DNA of 64,000 bases, from positions 3,291,001 to 3,355,000 of the forward strand of contig NZ_CP032548.1 in assembly GCF_003867015.1 (NCBI RefSeq), in the 5' to 3' direction. A model generated the notes under the pieces. It made no database searches. It saw only the letters and a program-made list of their open reading frames with translations, and had not been told where the DNA came from. The first letter of the stretch is position 1, and each line of letters starts with the position of its first letter. Source of the DNA: Tenacibaculum singaporense. GTDB lineage: Bacteria > Bacteroidota > Bacteroidia > Flavobacteriales > Flavobacteriaceae. This document shows, piece after piece, positions 50,319-59,682 of the stretch. The position numbers and the translations under genes were made by a program.

Positions 50319-51314
50319 ATGTTAGAAAAAGAGACTAACTCCAATAGAGATGTTAAGATAAATGATCTTTCAATAACTGAAAAAATATATCTTGGGGCAT
50401 TATTTTCTATTTGTATTTCTAATAATAAAGGTTTTAGTGAGCCTATCAAAAATATAGCTATACCTTATTCTCCTTCGTCTTTTTATGATGATGAAATTAT
50501 AAGCGATTTAATTTCTTTAGAATATATAATACCATTAATTGACTATGAAGACACTAAATCTCTTCTTTGGAGTTTAAATATTAACATTGAAGATACTTCA
50601 ACTTATATCCAGAAAGTTAACACTTTTCTAGACGAAGTAACTCTAACCGAAGATGATTATTTAGAGATTCTCTTCATGTGGAAAAAAGTTGCTCTTTATG
50701 AGGTAATAGAGTACTATCAACACTTAGTTTTTAAATATATTGGAGGTGGTTTTAATTCGAGAATTGAAACATTTGATATCTTAACAAGCTTGTTAAATAA
50801 CTTTTCTGTTTCTCAAACCTATAATATTATTTTTTCGTCTATTAAGAACACTCTAGAATATAACAAGAAAAATAACACAACAAAAAGTCATTTATTTTAT
50901 CAAACATTAATAAATATAGAAAAGTATGGTCAAAATATTGTTAAAAATAACTGGGTAATAGATGGGTTTAATCGTTTAAATAATTTACCTCAAAGTGCTA
51001 TTAGTCATTATCTTTATCATAAGATTTTAAAGATTGATGGTTTTAATACAATTCCTAACATCTATAATTTAGTGAACACAAGAGAAAACAACATCAGTAA
51101 AACTGAGATTCAACTAATTAATAATTTATTCACTAAATTCCCAAAAATAAAACCCGACAATTACTACAAACATAAAGTTTATGGTAACGTTAAGATCATA
51201 TATATAGGAATTGATAAAGAAGCTAAAGTTTCTTCTATTACTATATTATTTACAAATGGCAACTTTAATTATTATCATGAAACTTTAGACATTTTTAACT
51301 CAAATGTCAATTAA
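50319..51314 (+). CDS. Hypothetical helical protein, unrecognised
   Basis: A 331-residue protein, very AT-rich, Asn/Lys/Ile/Tyr heavy and largely helical, with no signal peptide or membrane segment. Its C-terminus (KHKVYGNVKIIYIGIDKEAKVS) switches to a small beta unit, which resembles an SH3-like or PqqL-type strand. It is placed between two housekeeping regions and 12 bp from the convergent glycosyltransferase gene. Composition differs from neighbours, suggesting an accessory gene. Function unknown. Confidence 0.5.
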   Translation: MLEKETNSNRDVKINDLSITEKIYLGALFSICISNNKGFSEPIKNIAIPYSPSSFYDDEIISDLISLEYIIPLIDYEDTKSLLWSLNINIEDTSTYIQKVNTFLDEVTLTEDDYLEILFMWKKVALYEVIEYYQHLVFKYIGGGFNSRIETFDILTSLLNNFSVSQTYNIIFSSIKNTLEYNKKNNTTKSHLFYQTLINIEKYGQNIVKNNWVIDGFNRLNNLPQSAISHYLYHKILKIDGFNTIPNIYNLVNTRENNISKTEIQLINNLFTKFPKIKPDNYYKHKVYGNVKIIYIGIDKEAKVSSITILFTNGNFNYYHETLDIFNSNVN

Positions 51315-51326
51315 TTACCAAGTAGT

Positions 51327-52559
51327 TTATAACCTTCTATTCTTCTCCTCAATCCACTTGCTCATGAATTTTGTAGCCTGTAGGGTTTGATGTTGCAACA
51401 AACTTCCAAGAAAATTTTGTGTACGATGTACGTCAAGATTTTCTTGGATTTTTTTAACTCTCTTCATAAAAGAAATCTCTAACACTTCTTTGTCATATAT
51501 TGAATTAATAATCTCTATACCTTTTTGTTGAGACTTTTTCCAAAGGATATCGTAAGTATATAGCTCTATAGCTTTGTTAGCAAACTTTTCAAAATCATCC
51601 TCTATAAATCCGTTCCAAGGTAAATCAGCATGCATCCCTTCTGCTCCTATCGAAGTAGTTACACTTGGAGTTCCACATTCCATTGCTTCGGTTAATTTCC
51701 CTTTAATTCCCGCTCCAAAACGAATTGGCGCTAACACTACTCTAGCATCTTTAACTACTTCGAGTGCATTTTCTGCAAAACCTTTAACTATAAACCCTTC
51801 TTTTGGTTTATGCAATTGCTTAATTTGTTGCGTAGCATAAGCTCCATAAATGTGTAATTCTGCTTTGGGTAGTTGTTTCCTGATCTGCTTCCATATTGTT
51901 TTTAATTGTAAAACGGCATCGACATTTGGAGCATGGAAAAAATTACCTACAAACACAAAATGTTCTCGTTCTTCAAAAGATTTCCAGTTCTGAGTAGTTT
52001 CAGCATCTATTGCATCCAACAAAAAAGGTAAATGATATAACAAAGCTTCATCAATCTTAAAAACTTCCTTCAAAAGCTGGATTTCATAAGCTGAAATAAT
52101 CAGACTCATATCGCAACGTAAAATAGCAGCTATTTCCCTCTTTGCTTCATCCGATTTCAACAAAGCTTCTGTTGAAAATTGTTTTCCTTTTTTTAATTGT
52201 TGATGACGTGTTTTACGTAAAAAATGTAAATCTTCTGTATCTAAAACCCGTAAAGCTTTCGGGCAATGTTCTGCAACACGCCAACCGAATTGTTCTTCCA
52301 TCATAAAACGATCGAACAATACAACATCAGGTTGCAGTTCTTTAACAAAATCATCAAAAGAACTTGAATTCAATTCAATCGATTGCTCTTGAACTCCTAA
52401 CTCTATTAAACTTAAAGAGTTTTCAGTTTTTTGAGCAGAAGTTGCAAAAGTGATCGTATAGTTTTGGTTTTTAAAAACATTGAGCAACTGTAACATTCGG
52501 TTGCCAGCGCCGGTAGTTTTTTCTATCCAAACATACCCAATTATTAAAAGTTGTTGCAT
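51327..52559 (-). CDS. Glycosyltransferase, GT4-like
   Basis: This is a 410-residue GT-B enzyme. It has the C-terminal nucleotide-sugar motif LTEAMECGTPSVTTSIGAEG and, before it, VLAPIRFGAGIKG, both typical of family 4. The N-terminal domain starts LLIIGYVWIEKTTGAGNRM. The donor sugar is unknown; envelope polysaccharide synthesis is the usual role. It starts 4 bp after the haem protein gene. Confidence 0.88.
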   Translation of the reverse strand: MQQLLIIGYVWIEKTTGAGNRMLQLLNVFKNQNYTITFATSAQKTENSLSLIELGVQEQSIELNSSSFDDFVKELQPDVVLFDRFMMEEQFGWRVAEHCPKALRVLDTEDLHFLRKTRHQQLKKGKQFSTEALLKSDEAKREIAAILRCDMSLIISAYEIQLLKEVFKIDEALLYHLPFLLDAIDAETTQNWKSFEEREHFVFVGNFFHAPNVDAVLQLKTIWKQIRKQLPKAELHIYGAYATQQIKQLHKPKEGFIVKGFAENALEVVKDARVVLAPIRFGAGIKGKLTEAMECGTPSVTTSIGAEGMHADLPWNGFIEDDFEKFANKAIELYTYDILWKKSQQKGIEIINSIYDKEVLEISFMKRVKKIQENLDVHRTQNFLGSLLQHQTLQATKFMSKWIEEKNRRL

Positions 52560-52563
52560 TAAT

Positions 52564-53034
52564 TTAGTTCGCTAACTGCATTTTGTAATCACTTTGTACA
52601 CTTTTAGCCCAGTTAATTACTTGCTCTACTTCTTCTTTAGTTAAACGAGCATCCGCATGTGTCCAAGTATACGAATCTAACGGCATTTTCCCTTTTTCTA
52701 CTTCCTCCCAAACTTCTTCCATTTTATGTTCTTTTCGTTTTAGAGAGTAGGTAGCCCATTCAGAAAAATTCAATTCTTCTTTTCCATGGTTTACATGGTC
52801 AGCCAACCAATAGTTTACTGGCGTAATACTACTATACCAAGGGTAACGAGTTGAATTACTATGACAATCAAAACATGCTGTTTTTAGTATTTTATGTACT
52901 TGATCATTTGGTTTAGTCTCTTTTATAAAAGCTTCAACTGTAGCTATTTCTCCTTGATTTTTTTCTGGTTGAAAAAACTGTGCAACTACTAATAGTATTA
53001 GTAATAATCCTATAATTTTTTTGAAAATTTTCAT
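52564..53034 (-). CDS. Membrane-anchored haem-binding domain protein
   Basis: A 156-residue exported protein with an N-terminal anchor (6-22). One c-type haem motif CFDCH (Cys54, Cys57, His58) is present, with YPWYSSITPVNYW after it and NFSEWATYSLKRKEHKMEE, the hallmarks of the Bacteroidetes haem_bd domain. A candidate axial Met may come from KMPLDSYTW. It probably acts as a periplasmic electron carrier. It shares a strand and a 4-bp gap with the glycosyltransferase gene. Confidence 0.88.
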   Translation of the reverse strand: MKIFKKIIGLLLILLVVAQFFQPEKNQGEIATVEAFIKETKPNDQVHKILKTACFDCHSNSTRYPWYSSITPVNYWLADHVNHGKEELNFSEWATYSLKRKEHKMEEVWEEVEKGKMPLDSYTWTHADARLTKEEVEQVINWAKSVQSDYKMQLAN

Positions 53035-53088
53035 ACAACGAATTTAAGTTTTAAAGATATGAAAACTAATTTTATCGACAAATAATTG

Positions 53089-53096
53089 TACTTTTG
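53089..53096 (+). promoter_or_regulatory. Candidate -7 box for lpdA
   Basis: TACTTTTG, 35 bp before the ATG at 53132. No strong -33 box. Confidence 0.4.
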
Positions 53097-53131
53097 TACC
53101 TCATTATTTATGAAAAAATAAAACACAACTC

Positions 53132-54532
53132 ATGAAATACGATTTAATCGTTATTGGTTCTGGTCCAGGAGGGTACATTGCTGCTATCAGAGCCGCTCAA
53201 TTAGGTTCTAAAGTTGCTATCATTGAAAAATACTCAACTTTAGGTGGAACTTGTTTAAATGTTGGATGTATTCCTTCAAAAGCTTTATTAGATTCTTCGC
53301 ACCATTACTATGATGCAGTAAATCATTTCGAAGAGCATGGTATCTCTGTAGAGAAGCCTTCTTTTGACTTCGGAAAAATGGTAGCTCGTAAAGCAAATGT
53401 AGTAGAAACTACTACAGGAGGTATCAAATATTTAATGGATAAAAATAATATTGAAGTTTACGAAGGTTTAGGATCTTTTGAAGATGCTACACACGTAAAA
53501 ATCACTAAAAATGATGGTGCTGAAGAAGTAATTGAAGGTACCAACATTATTATAGCTACTGGTTCTAAGCCATCTTCTTTACCTTTTATTACTATAGATA
53601 AAGAGCGTGTAATAACTTCTACTGAAGCCTTAAAACTTCCTGAAGTTCCTAAGCACTTATTAGTAATTGGTGGTGGTGTTATTGGTTTAGAGTTAGGGTC
53701 AGTTTACAAGCGTTTAGGTGCTGAGGTAACTGTTATCGAATTTATGCCTGCAATTACTCCTACTATGGATAAAGATGTTTCTAAAGAACTTACTAAAGTT
53801 TTAAAGAAACAAGGTATGAAAATTAATACTAGTCACGGTGTGACTTCTGTTGAAAGAAATGGTGATGAAGTGGTGGTGAAAGCCACTAATAAAAAAGGTG
53901 AAGAGGTTACTTTCACTGGTGATTACTGTTTAGTTTCTGTAGGTCGTCGTCCGTATACTGAAGGACTAGCTTTAGAAAAAGCGGGCGTTAAAGTTACGGA
54001 AAGAGGAATGGTTGAAGTAAATGATCATTTACAAACTAACGTTTCTAACATTTATGCAATTGGTGATGTAGTTCGTGGAGCTATGTTAGCACATAAAGCA
54101 GAAGAAGAAGGTGTTGTGGTTGCTGAATATTTAGCTGGACAAAAACCTCATATTGACTATAACTTAATTCCTGGAATTGTTTACACATGGCCAGAAGTAG
54201 CGGCTGTTGGTAAAACTGAACAAGAATTAAAAGATGCTGGTGTTGATTATAAGTCTGGAAAATTCTCTATGCGTGCATTAGGACGTTCTCGTGCAAGTGG
54301 AGATTTAGACGGATTTGTAAAAGTGTTGGCTGATAAAAATACCGATGAAGTATTAGGAGTTCATATGGTAGGTGCTCGTGTAGCTGACTTAATTATGGAA
54401 GCTGCCGTAGCAATGGAATACAGAGCTTCTGCGGAAGATTTAGCTCGTATTTGTCATGGACACCCAACCTACTCTGAAGCTGTAAAAGAAGCAGCGAAAG
54501 CAGCTTGGGATGGTAAACCATTAAACGCTTAA
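53132..54532 (+). CDS. lpdA: Dihydrolipoyl dehydrogenase
   Basis: This 466-residue flavoenzyme reoxidises dihydrolipoamide in pyruvate/2-oxoglutarate dehydrogenase complexes. The FAD motif GSGPGGYIAA (9-18), redox disulfide GGTCLNVGC (Cys41, Cys46), NAD motif VIGGGVIGLELG and the C-terminal HGHPTYSEA with the catalytic His are all present. It has a strong terminator after it. Confidence 0.97.
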   Translation: MKYDLIVIGSGPGGYIAAIRAAQLGSKVAIIEKYSTLGGTCLNVGCIPSKALLDSSHHYYDAVNHFEEHGISVEKPSFDFGKMVARKANVVETTTGGIKYLMDKNNIEVYEGLGSFEDATHVKITKNDGAEEVIEGTNIIIATGSKPSSLPFITIDKERVITSTEALKLPEVPKHLLVIGGGVIGLELGSVYKRLGAEVTVIEFMPAITPTMDKDVSKELTKVLKKQGMKINTSHGVTSVERNGDEVVVKATNKKGEEVTFTGDYCLVSVGRRPYTEGLALEKAGVKVTERGMVEVNDHLQTNVSNIYAIGDVVRGAMLAHKAEEEGVVVAEYLAGQKPHIDYNLIPGIVYTWPEVAAVGKTEQELKDAGVDYKSGKFSMRALGRSRASGDLDGFVKVLADKNTDEVLGVHMVGARVADLIMEAAVAMEYRASAEDLARICHGHPTYSEAVKEAAKAAWDGKPLNA

Positions 54533-54555
54533 TAAAAAGCCTTAAAATATACTTT

Positions 54556-54590
54556 AAAAAGCAATCTCGTTTGAGGTTGCTTTTTTATTT
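54556..54590 (+). terminator. Terminator after lpdA
   Basis: A 13-bp stem with one G-T pair (54556-54568 with 54573-54585), then T's. Confidence 0.88.
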
Positions 54591-54622
54591 TATAGTTTTA
54601 CATTTCAGTAAACAATTTTTTT

Positions 54623-55324
54623 ATGTATGACTTAAATAAACTTTCAAATGATTTTACAAAAACTCTTAATAAAAATATAAAACACCTTTATATTGGTAAT
54701 GATATTTTAATTTATCAAAAATATTATGACTTTAAAATTTCACATTTATCTCCTGCGTATCATTTTAATAGATTAAAAACAGTAATAGAAGATTATTTTT
54801 CAAAAGACTTACCATACATGTTGTCAAAAGGGGTTATTGACGAACATGATATTAGTTATTCTACATTGAAAATTCAATTAGAATTAAACGCCTTCTTAGT
54901 CGCTATTAAAACTGCTCTTGATAGATTAGTATATTTTGTGTCAAAAATTAATAAAAGTGTAAGTTCTTCTACGACTTTTGGTAGAATTACAACAGAGGGA
55001 AAAACTAAAGGCATGATGTCTGAAGTTAAATTTAGAAAAGACAGTGATAAGTTGATGAAGTTAATATTTGATAATTATAATGACTGGATTTCAAAAGCAG
55101 TAAAACCTAGAGATACTGTAGTTCATTATGAAAATTTATCAATCAATTTTAAAATTATTAATAATGAGTTTTCTCCAGTGTTTAATAAAGCAGAAAAAAA
55201 TATAAGAAACTTTGAGTTAAATGACTTAAAGTCTTTTGTTGATAAATGGCTTGTTTTTTCAATTGAATTCATGAATCTTTTTAGCGAGAAACTATCAAAT
55301 CAAACAGCTGAAAATTATAAATAA
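54623..55324 (+). CDS. Hypothetical protein with a possible HEPN motif
   Basis: A 233-residue, all-helical, very AT-rich protein with no signal or membrane segment. Residues 163-168 read RDTVVH, which fits the R-x4-H RNase motif of HEPN domains, where the residue after Arg is usually Asn, Asp or His; it lies between two long helices (about 135-160 and 195-225). Such domains occur in anti-phage and toxin proteins. No antitoxin-like partner is adjacent, so the call is tentative. The gene is alone between two strong terminators. Confidence 0.45.
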   Translation: MYDLNKLSNDFTKTLNKNIKHLYIGNDILIYQKYYDFKISHLSPAYHFNRLKTVIEDYFSKDLPYMLSKGVIDEHDISYSTLKIQLELNAFLVAIKTALDRLVYFVSKINKSVSSSTTFGRITTEGKTKGMMSEVKFRKDSDKLMKLIFDNYNDWISKAVKPRDTVVHYENLSINFKIINNEFSPVFNKAEKNIRNFELNDLKSFVDKWLVFSIEFMNLFSEKLSNQTAENYK

Positions 55325-55334
55325 TTTTTTGCAC

Positions 55335-55369
55335 AAAAAATCCCGAACTACTTAGTTCGGGATTTTTTT
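55335..55369. terminator. Bidirectional terminator
   Basis: Stem AAAAAATCCCGAACTA (55335-55350) with TAGTTCGGGATTTTTT (55353-55368). It ends both the HEPN-like gene and, on the minus strand, ppiD. Confidence 0.92.
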
Positions 55370-55388
55370 ATTTGTATGACTTTATTTC

Positions 55389-57506
55389 TTATTGAATTCC
55401 GTAGAAAGAACTCATGTTATCTTCTATTTCAGACGCTTTTTTAACCGCCTCGTACATTTGGAACGTTTTATTCTTTCTTTCATTAGCTATACGCTTTCTG
55501 TACGTATCGTAGTTAGGTAATGCTGTTGGCAATTCTTTCTTTTCAATAACAAAAGCAAATACTCCTTTATCTCCTACTACATTTTTAACTACTTCGTTTT
55601 CTTTTGCATTAATCATTGCTCCTACTACCTTTGGTTCGAAACCTACACCTGAAATAGTTGGTGATTGTAAGTTTACATCGGTAGCAGTTCTAACTGTTTG
55701 ACTTACTGATTTAGCGATTTCATCTAATGTTGAACCACTAATTTTATCTTCAATCATTTTTGCTTTGCGCTCATTTGTTAAAATAGGACGCACACTTGCT
55801 GTTGCTTTATCAACTGACATTAATCCTTTCTCAGTTTTAGTAGTTAATACAGCTACTACATATCCACCTTCAACATCAAAACGTTTAAAGTCTCCTTCAT
55901 TTACTTCTTTTTCAAATGCCCAAGTAATGATTTGTCTTTCACGACCTACACCTGGTACGTTTTCATCTAAAGACTTTAACCCTACCGCTGGTAAAGAACT
56001 TAAGTTCTTTTCTTTTACTATTTCTTCAAAAGCTTTTCCATTGGCTAATTCCAAAGCAAATGTTTCTGCATTTTGGAATACTGCATTTTCTGTTTCTTCT
56101 GAAGCTTCAATCTTACGTCCAAAAGTAGCTAATTTAACTACTGGCTGGAAGTTCTTTTGCCCGTCAATTTTAATTACATGGAATCCGAATTGAGATTTTA
56201 CAACTCCCATATCACCTTCTTTACCTTCAAAAACAAAGTCTCTAAATGATGGTACCATTCTGTTATAAGCAAACCAATCATAGAATCCTCCTTTTTCAGC
56301 AGAACCTTTATCTGATGACATTTCTTTTGCTAAATCTGCAAACTTAGATTTATCAGCTTTAACAACAGCTAATAAACTATCTGCTGTTTTCTTAGCCTCT
56401 TCTTCTGTTTGAACAACCGTTGCATCAGCACTAGCAGAACCAACAAAAGGAATTAAAATGTGACTTGCTTGTGCTGAGTCTGGTAATTGTTTTACCTCAG
56501 TAATTTTAGATAACTTAAAGAATCCTGCATCTTTGTATGGCCCGAAAACATCTCCTTCTTTACCGTTGAAAACTTCTTCAGCAATTACTTGAGGAACTTG
56601 TACTTTAAACTTATAATTATTATCTAATCTTAAATCAGATTCGTTTTCTTCTAAAAACTCACTATAATTTGTAGTGTTTTTTAATCCTTTAACTGGAGTA
56701 TTGTTTACTTCAGAATCTTCAATTAATTTAGCTACATTAGCTTTAATAGCTTCTTCATCAGCTTCAGTAGGCTCTATATTAAATTTTACAAAGTTAATGT
56801 CTCTTGAAGCTTCAACCTGAAAAGCATCTTGATGTTCGTTTATATAATTTTGAACGTCGCTTTTCTTTAAAGTTACTAAACTATCTGCAATTGTTGTATA
56901 TGGCACATATACATACTTACCAGATACTTTTGTATTTTCAGTTAAGTATTTAGACTCTCCTTCTTTTAAAGAAGCCCCTAAACCAGCTGCTACTAAGTTA
57001 TCGTATGTAGTTTTCTCTATATTACTTTTTATAGAAGCCATATAGTTTTGCCATGCACCCCATTCTTGTCCGTTCTCTTCTTTAATCGTAGCTAAATGCT
57101 CTTTTAACTTGTTTTTATCGAAAATTCCTGAAGTTTGGAATCTGGCATCGTTTTGAATTACTGGGGTTTCATATAAAGCGTTTAAGATATCTGCATCTCC
57201 AACAGTAATACCAGCTTCTTCTAATTGCTTTTTGTATATCTTTTGACGGATTAAATTATTCCATACTGCTTTTGCTGCTTGCATCTCAGACATGCTATTT
57301 CCTGTTTGTGCTTTATAAGCTTCTAAAGCTTCAGCAAACTCTTGACGAGAAATGGCTTCACCATTAACTTCACCTATTTCATTTACTTTACTTGCGCTAA
57401 AAAAGTCTGATATTGTAGAAGGGTCTAATACAAAAGCAAAAAGTGCTAAACCAATTACAAGAATTAAGAACATTGAACGTTCTCTAATTTTCGATAAAAT
57501 TGCCAT
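55389..57506 (-). CDS. ppiD: PpiD-like periplasmic peptidyl-prolyl isomerase/chaperone
   Basis: This 705-residue protein is anchored by one N-terminal helix (FLILVIGLALFAFVL, 13-27) with the rest in the periplasm, as in PpiD. A SurA-N-like region (about 40-220) precedes a parvulin domain at about 348-450 (QASHILIPF at its start, GDMGVVKSQFGFHVIKI near its end). PpiD helps outer-membrane and secreted proteins fold at the Sec exit. It is the last gene of the coaX envelope block. Confidence 0.9.
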   Translation of the reverse strand: MAILSKIRERSMFLILVIGLALFAFVLDPSTISDFFSASKVNEIGEVNGEAISRQEFAEALEAYKAQTGNSMSEMQAAKAVWNNLIRQKIYKKQLEEAGITVGDADILNALYETPVIQNDARFQTSGIFDKNKLKEHLATIKEENGQEWGAWQNYMASIKSNIEKTTYDNLVAAGLGASLKEGESKYLTENTKVSGKYVYVPYTTIADSLVTLKKSDVQNYINEHQDAFQVEASRDINFVKFNIEPTEADEEAIKANVAKLIEDSEVNNTPVKGLKNTTNYSEFLEENESDLRLDNNYKFKVQVPQVIAEEVFNGKEGDVFGPYKDAGFFKLSKITEVKQLPDSAQASHILIPFVGSASADATVVQTEEEAKKTADSLLAVVKADKSKFADLAKEMSSDKGSAEKGGFYDWFAYNRMVPSFRDFVFEGKEGDMGVVKSQFGFHVIKIDGQKNFQPVVKLATFGRKIEASEETENAVFQNAETFALELANGKAFEEIVKEKNLSSLPAVGLKSLDENVPGVGRERQIITWAFEKEVNEGDFKRFDVEGGYVVAVLTTKTEKGLMSVDKATASVRPILTNERKAKMIEDKISGSTLDEIAKSVSQTVRTATDVNLQSPTISGVGFEPKVVGAMINAKENEVVKNVVGDKGVFAFVIEKKELPTALPNYDTYRKRIANERKNKTFQMYEAVKKASEIEDNMSSFYGIQ

Positions 57507-57611
57507 ACATAATTTATTTTATTAACAGTGTGCGAAAATACAATTTCACATTAAATAATGCAATGTTTTTTTACGCTGTTTTTGAGGGAGTTCTAGGTAA
57601 AAGAAGGAAAT

Positions 57612-58904
57612 TTAATCTTCTTTACGAATTACTTTAAAATAAATTTCATCAATCTTGGTGGCACTTACTTTTAAGATTTTTATTTGGAAGTTTTCTATAT
57701 CTAATACCTCATCTTGTAGTGGTATTGTTTCAGTATGGTTTAAAATAAAGCCTCCTATGGTTTCATAAGCCTCTTCTTTGGGGATTCCTAAACCGTATTC
57801 TTCATTTAAATAATCTACCTCTAAACGAGCTGAAAAATTAAATTCGTGCTCACTAATTCGTTCTTCTAATAATTGTTGCGTATCGTGTTCATCTTCTATT
57901 TCTCCAAATAACTCCTCTACAATATCTTCAACCGTAATAATACCTGAAGTTCCCCCGTATTCATCTACTACAACCGCTATACTTTTACGCTTTTTTATTA
58001 AATTATTAAGTACATCATTGATAATCATAGACTCTGGAACAAACTCTACAGGCAACAAAATCGACTTAATAGTGCGTGGTTTTTTAAAAAGTTCAAAGGC
58101 ATTTACATACCCTAAAATATCATCTAATGAATTTTTATAAACCAAGATTTTTGACAATCCTGTTGTGATAAACATTTTTTTGAGGTTACTTACTGTTTCG
58201 TGTAAATCAACCGCAACAATTTCTGTTCTAGGTACCATAATTTCACGAGATTTAACCTTGTGAAACTCTAATGCATTTTGAAATATTTGAATTTCAGAAT
58301 CTACCTGCTCTTCATCATTACCCGCATCTAATTGTTCGGAAATATAATTTCCTAGCTCTTCTTTACTAAATTCAGTTTGAATTTCATCTTCTTTTGTTCG
58401 AAAAAACACATGTAGGAAAAAGTCTGAAATTTTAGTAATTACCCATGTAACTCCATAAAAAATAACATAAAAAACATAAGCAGGTATAGCAAAGAACTTT
58501 AGCATTTCATTTGCATAAATTCTAAAGATGGCTTTTGGTAAAAATTCTGCTGTTACCAAAATAATTACTGTTGAAATAAGTGTTTGCGTTAGTAAACTTA
58601 TATCTGATAACACATAATTTACAACCGTATAATCAGAAGGTAAAAAAGATTGAAACCATCTCATTAACAATTCCCCCATAAAGTAACTATAAATTACTAA
58701 AGCTACGTTATTACCAACTAACATAGTCGTAATAAACTTTGAGGATTTTTCTGTTAACTTGGTTAGTATTTTAGAAAGTATTCCTTCTCCCTTTTTCTCT
58801 AGCTCTATATGAAGTTTATTTGCCGAAATAAAGGCTATTTCCATTCCTGAAAAAAAGGCTGAAAATAAAATAGAAGTAAGAATAATTAAGAGTTCGGGTT
58901 GCAT
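57612..58904 (-). CDS. CNNM/CorC-type membrane protein with CBS domains
   Basis: This is a 430-residue protein. DUF21/CNNM (1-190) has three or four membrane helices; a CBS pair (about 210-330, IMVPRTEIVAVDL, VVVDEYGGTSGIITVEDIVEEL) follows, then the CorC_HlyC domain (345-430). These proteins bind adenosine nucleotides and take part in Mg2+ or Co2+ transport; the older name is hemolysin-like. The start codon shares its last bases with the stop of the upstream small gene. Function in this envelope operon is not established. Confidence 0.92.
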   Translation of the reverse strand: MQPELLIILTSILFSAFFSGMEIAFISANKLHIELEKKGEGILSKILTKLTEKSSKFITTMLVGNNVALVIYSYFMGELLMRWFQSFLPSDYTVVNYVLSDISLLTQTLISTVIILVTAEFLPKAIFRIYANEMLKFFAIPAYVFYVIFYGVTWVITKISDFFLHVFFRTKEDEIQTEFSKEELGNYISEQLDAGNDEEQVDSEIQIFQNALEFHKVKSREIMVPRTEIVAVDLHETVSNLKKMFITTGLSKILVYKNSLDDILGYVNAFELFKKPRTIKSILLPVEFVPESMIINDVLNNLIKKRKSIAVVVDEYGGTSGIITVEDIVEELFGEIEDEHDTQQLLEERISEHEFNFSARLEVDYLNEEYGLGIPKEEAYETIGGFILNHTETIPLQDEVLDIENFQIKILKVSATKIDEIYFKVIRKED

Positions 58905-59101
58905 TAACGTTCTTTGTTTCTTTTTTCTACTTTTCTTCTAAAATGTCGTTTAAAGAAGAATATTAATACGATAAAGATAGCAAATCCAAACATAATAAAC
59001 GCTTCTTGTCTATCAGAATTCCATTTCAAAGTTCCTTCAACAAAAAAGATTACTCCTATAATCAAGTATCCGTATTGTAAATATTTCCAAAGTGCGTTCA
59101 T
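58904..59101 (-). CDS. Small two-TM protein between lptC and the CNNM gene
   Basis: A 65-residue protein with two hydrophobic segments (about 11-24 and 34-49) and a very basic C-terminus (KRHFRRKVEKRNKER). It overlaps the CNNM gene by one base and the lptC gene by one base, an arrangement that strongly supports expression as one operon. No family recognised. Confidence 0.65.
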   Translation of the reverse strand: MNALWKYLQYGYLIIGVIFFVEGTLKWNSDRQEAFIMFGFAIFIVLIFFFKRHFRRKVEKRNKER

Positions 59102-59673
59102 TATATATCTTTTTGTGTTGTTTCTATATCTCCAGTAATATCTTTAGCTATCCATTTAGTTAAGTCTTCGCTCGACTCAAATCCGAAGCCATTAATTTCT
59201 GATTCAGGAGTTGTAAACCTAAAGCCATCTTCTGTAAAAAAATAATGTTCTTTTTGATCCCAGAACAATTGATTGGTTTCTAATATTGTTTGATTGGTAT
59301 GATTCGTAATCACCACATTTCCTCTAATTTCAGATATTTTTGTCTTATTATAAGTTAGTGCATAATTACCTGATATTGTGGTTGAGTCTATTCCATTTTT
59401 ATCAATAGTTACAATTTCGATTCCTTTAGGAAACTCACTATATGGATGATCTTTTCTGTTTGAATAGTCGTAAAAAACAGGTGCTTTTGTTTTTGAACTT
59501 ATTCTTCCAGAATCTTTATGAATATGATAAATATTTACTGCCGAACCTACTGGCAAATTTTTATCTGCTAAAAAATCTCGCACCTCTTTCTTTGAATTGG
59601 TACAAGAAAAAAACATTGCCACCAAACAAATGGTAGCAATGCTATTGTATATATGTTTTGCTCTTTTAAGCAT
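59101..59673 (-). CDS. lptC: LPS export protein LptC
   Basis: This 190-residue periplasmic lipoprotein-like protein (FSC, Cys24) has the LptC jelly-roll pattern: PVFYDYSNRKDHPYSEFPKG, then GNYALTYNKTKISEIRGNVV, and QTILETNQLFWDQKEHYFFTEDGFRF. LptC bridges inner-membrane LptBFG to LptA in lipopolysaccharide transport. The order TPR, LptC, small protein, CNNM, PpiD is typical of Bacteroidetes. Confidence 0.85.
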   Translation of the reverse strand: MLKRAKHIYNSIATICLVAMFFSCTNSKKEVRDFLADKNLPVGSAVNIYHIHKDSGRISSKTKAPVFYDYSNRKDHPYSEFPKGIEIVTIDKNGIDSTTISGNYALTYNKTKISEIRGNVVITNHTNQTILETNQLFWDQKEHYFFTEDGFRFTTPESEINGFGFESSEDLTKWIAKDITGDIETTQKDI

Positions 59674-59682
59674 TAACTTCTA

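Noticed and set aside
55765-56193. Plus-strand frame within ppiD
   Set aside because: Antisense shadow of ppiD coding sequence.
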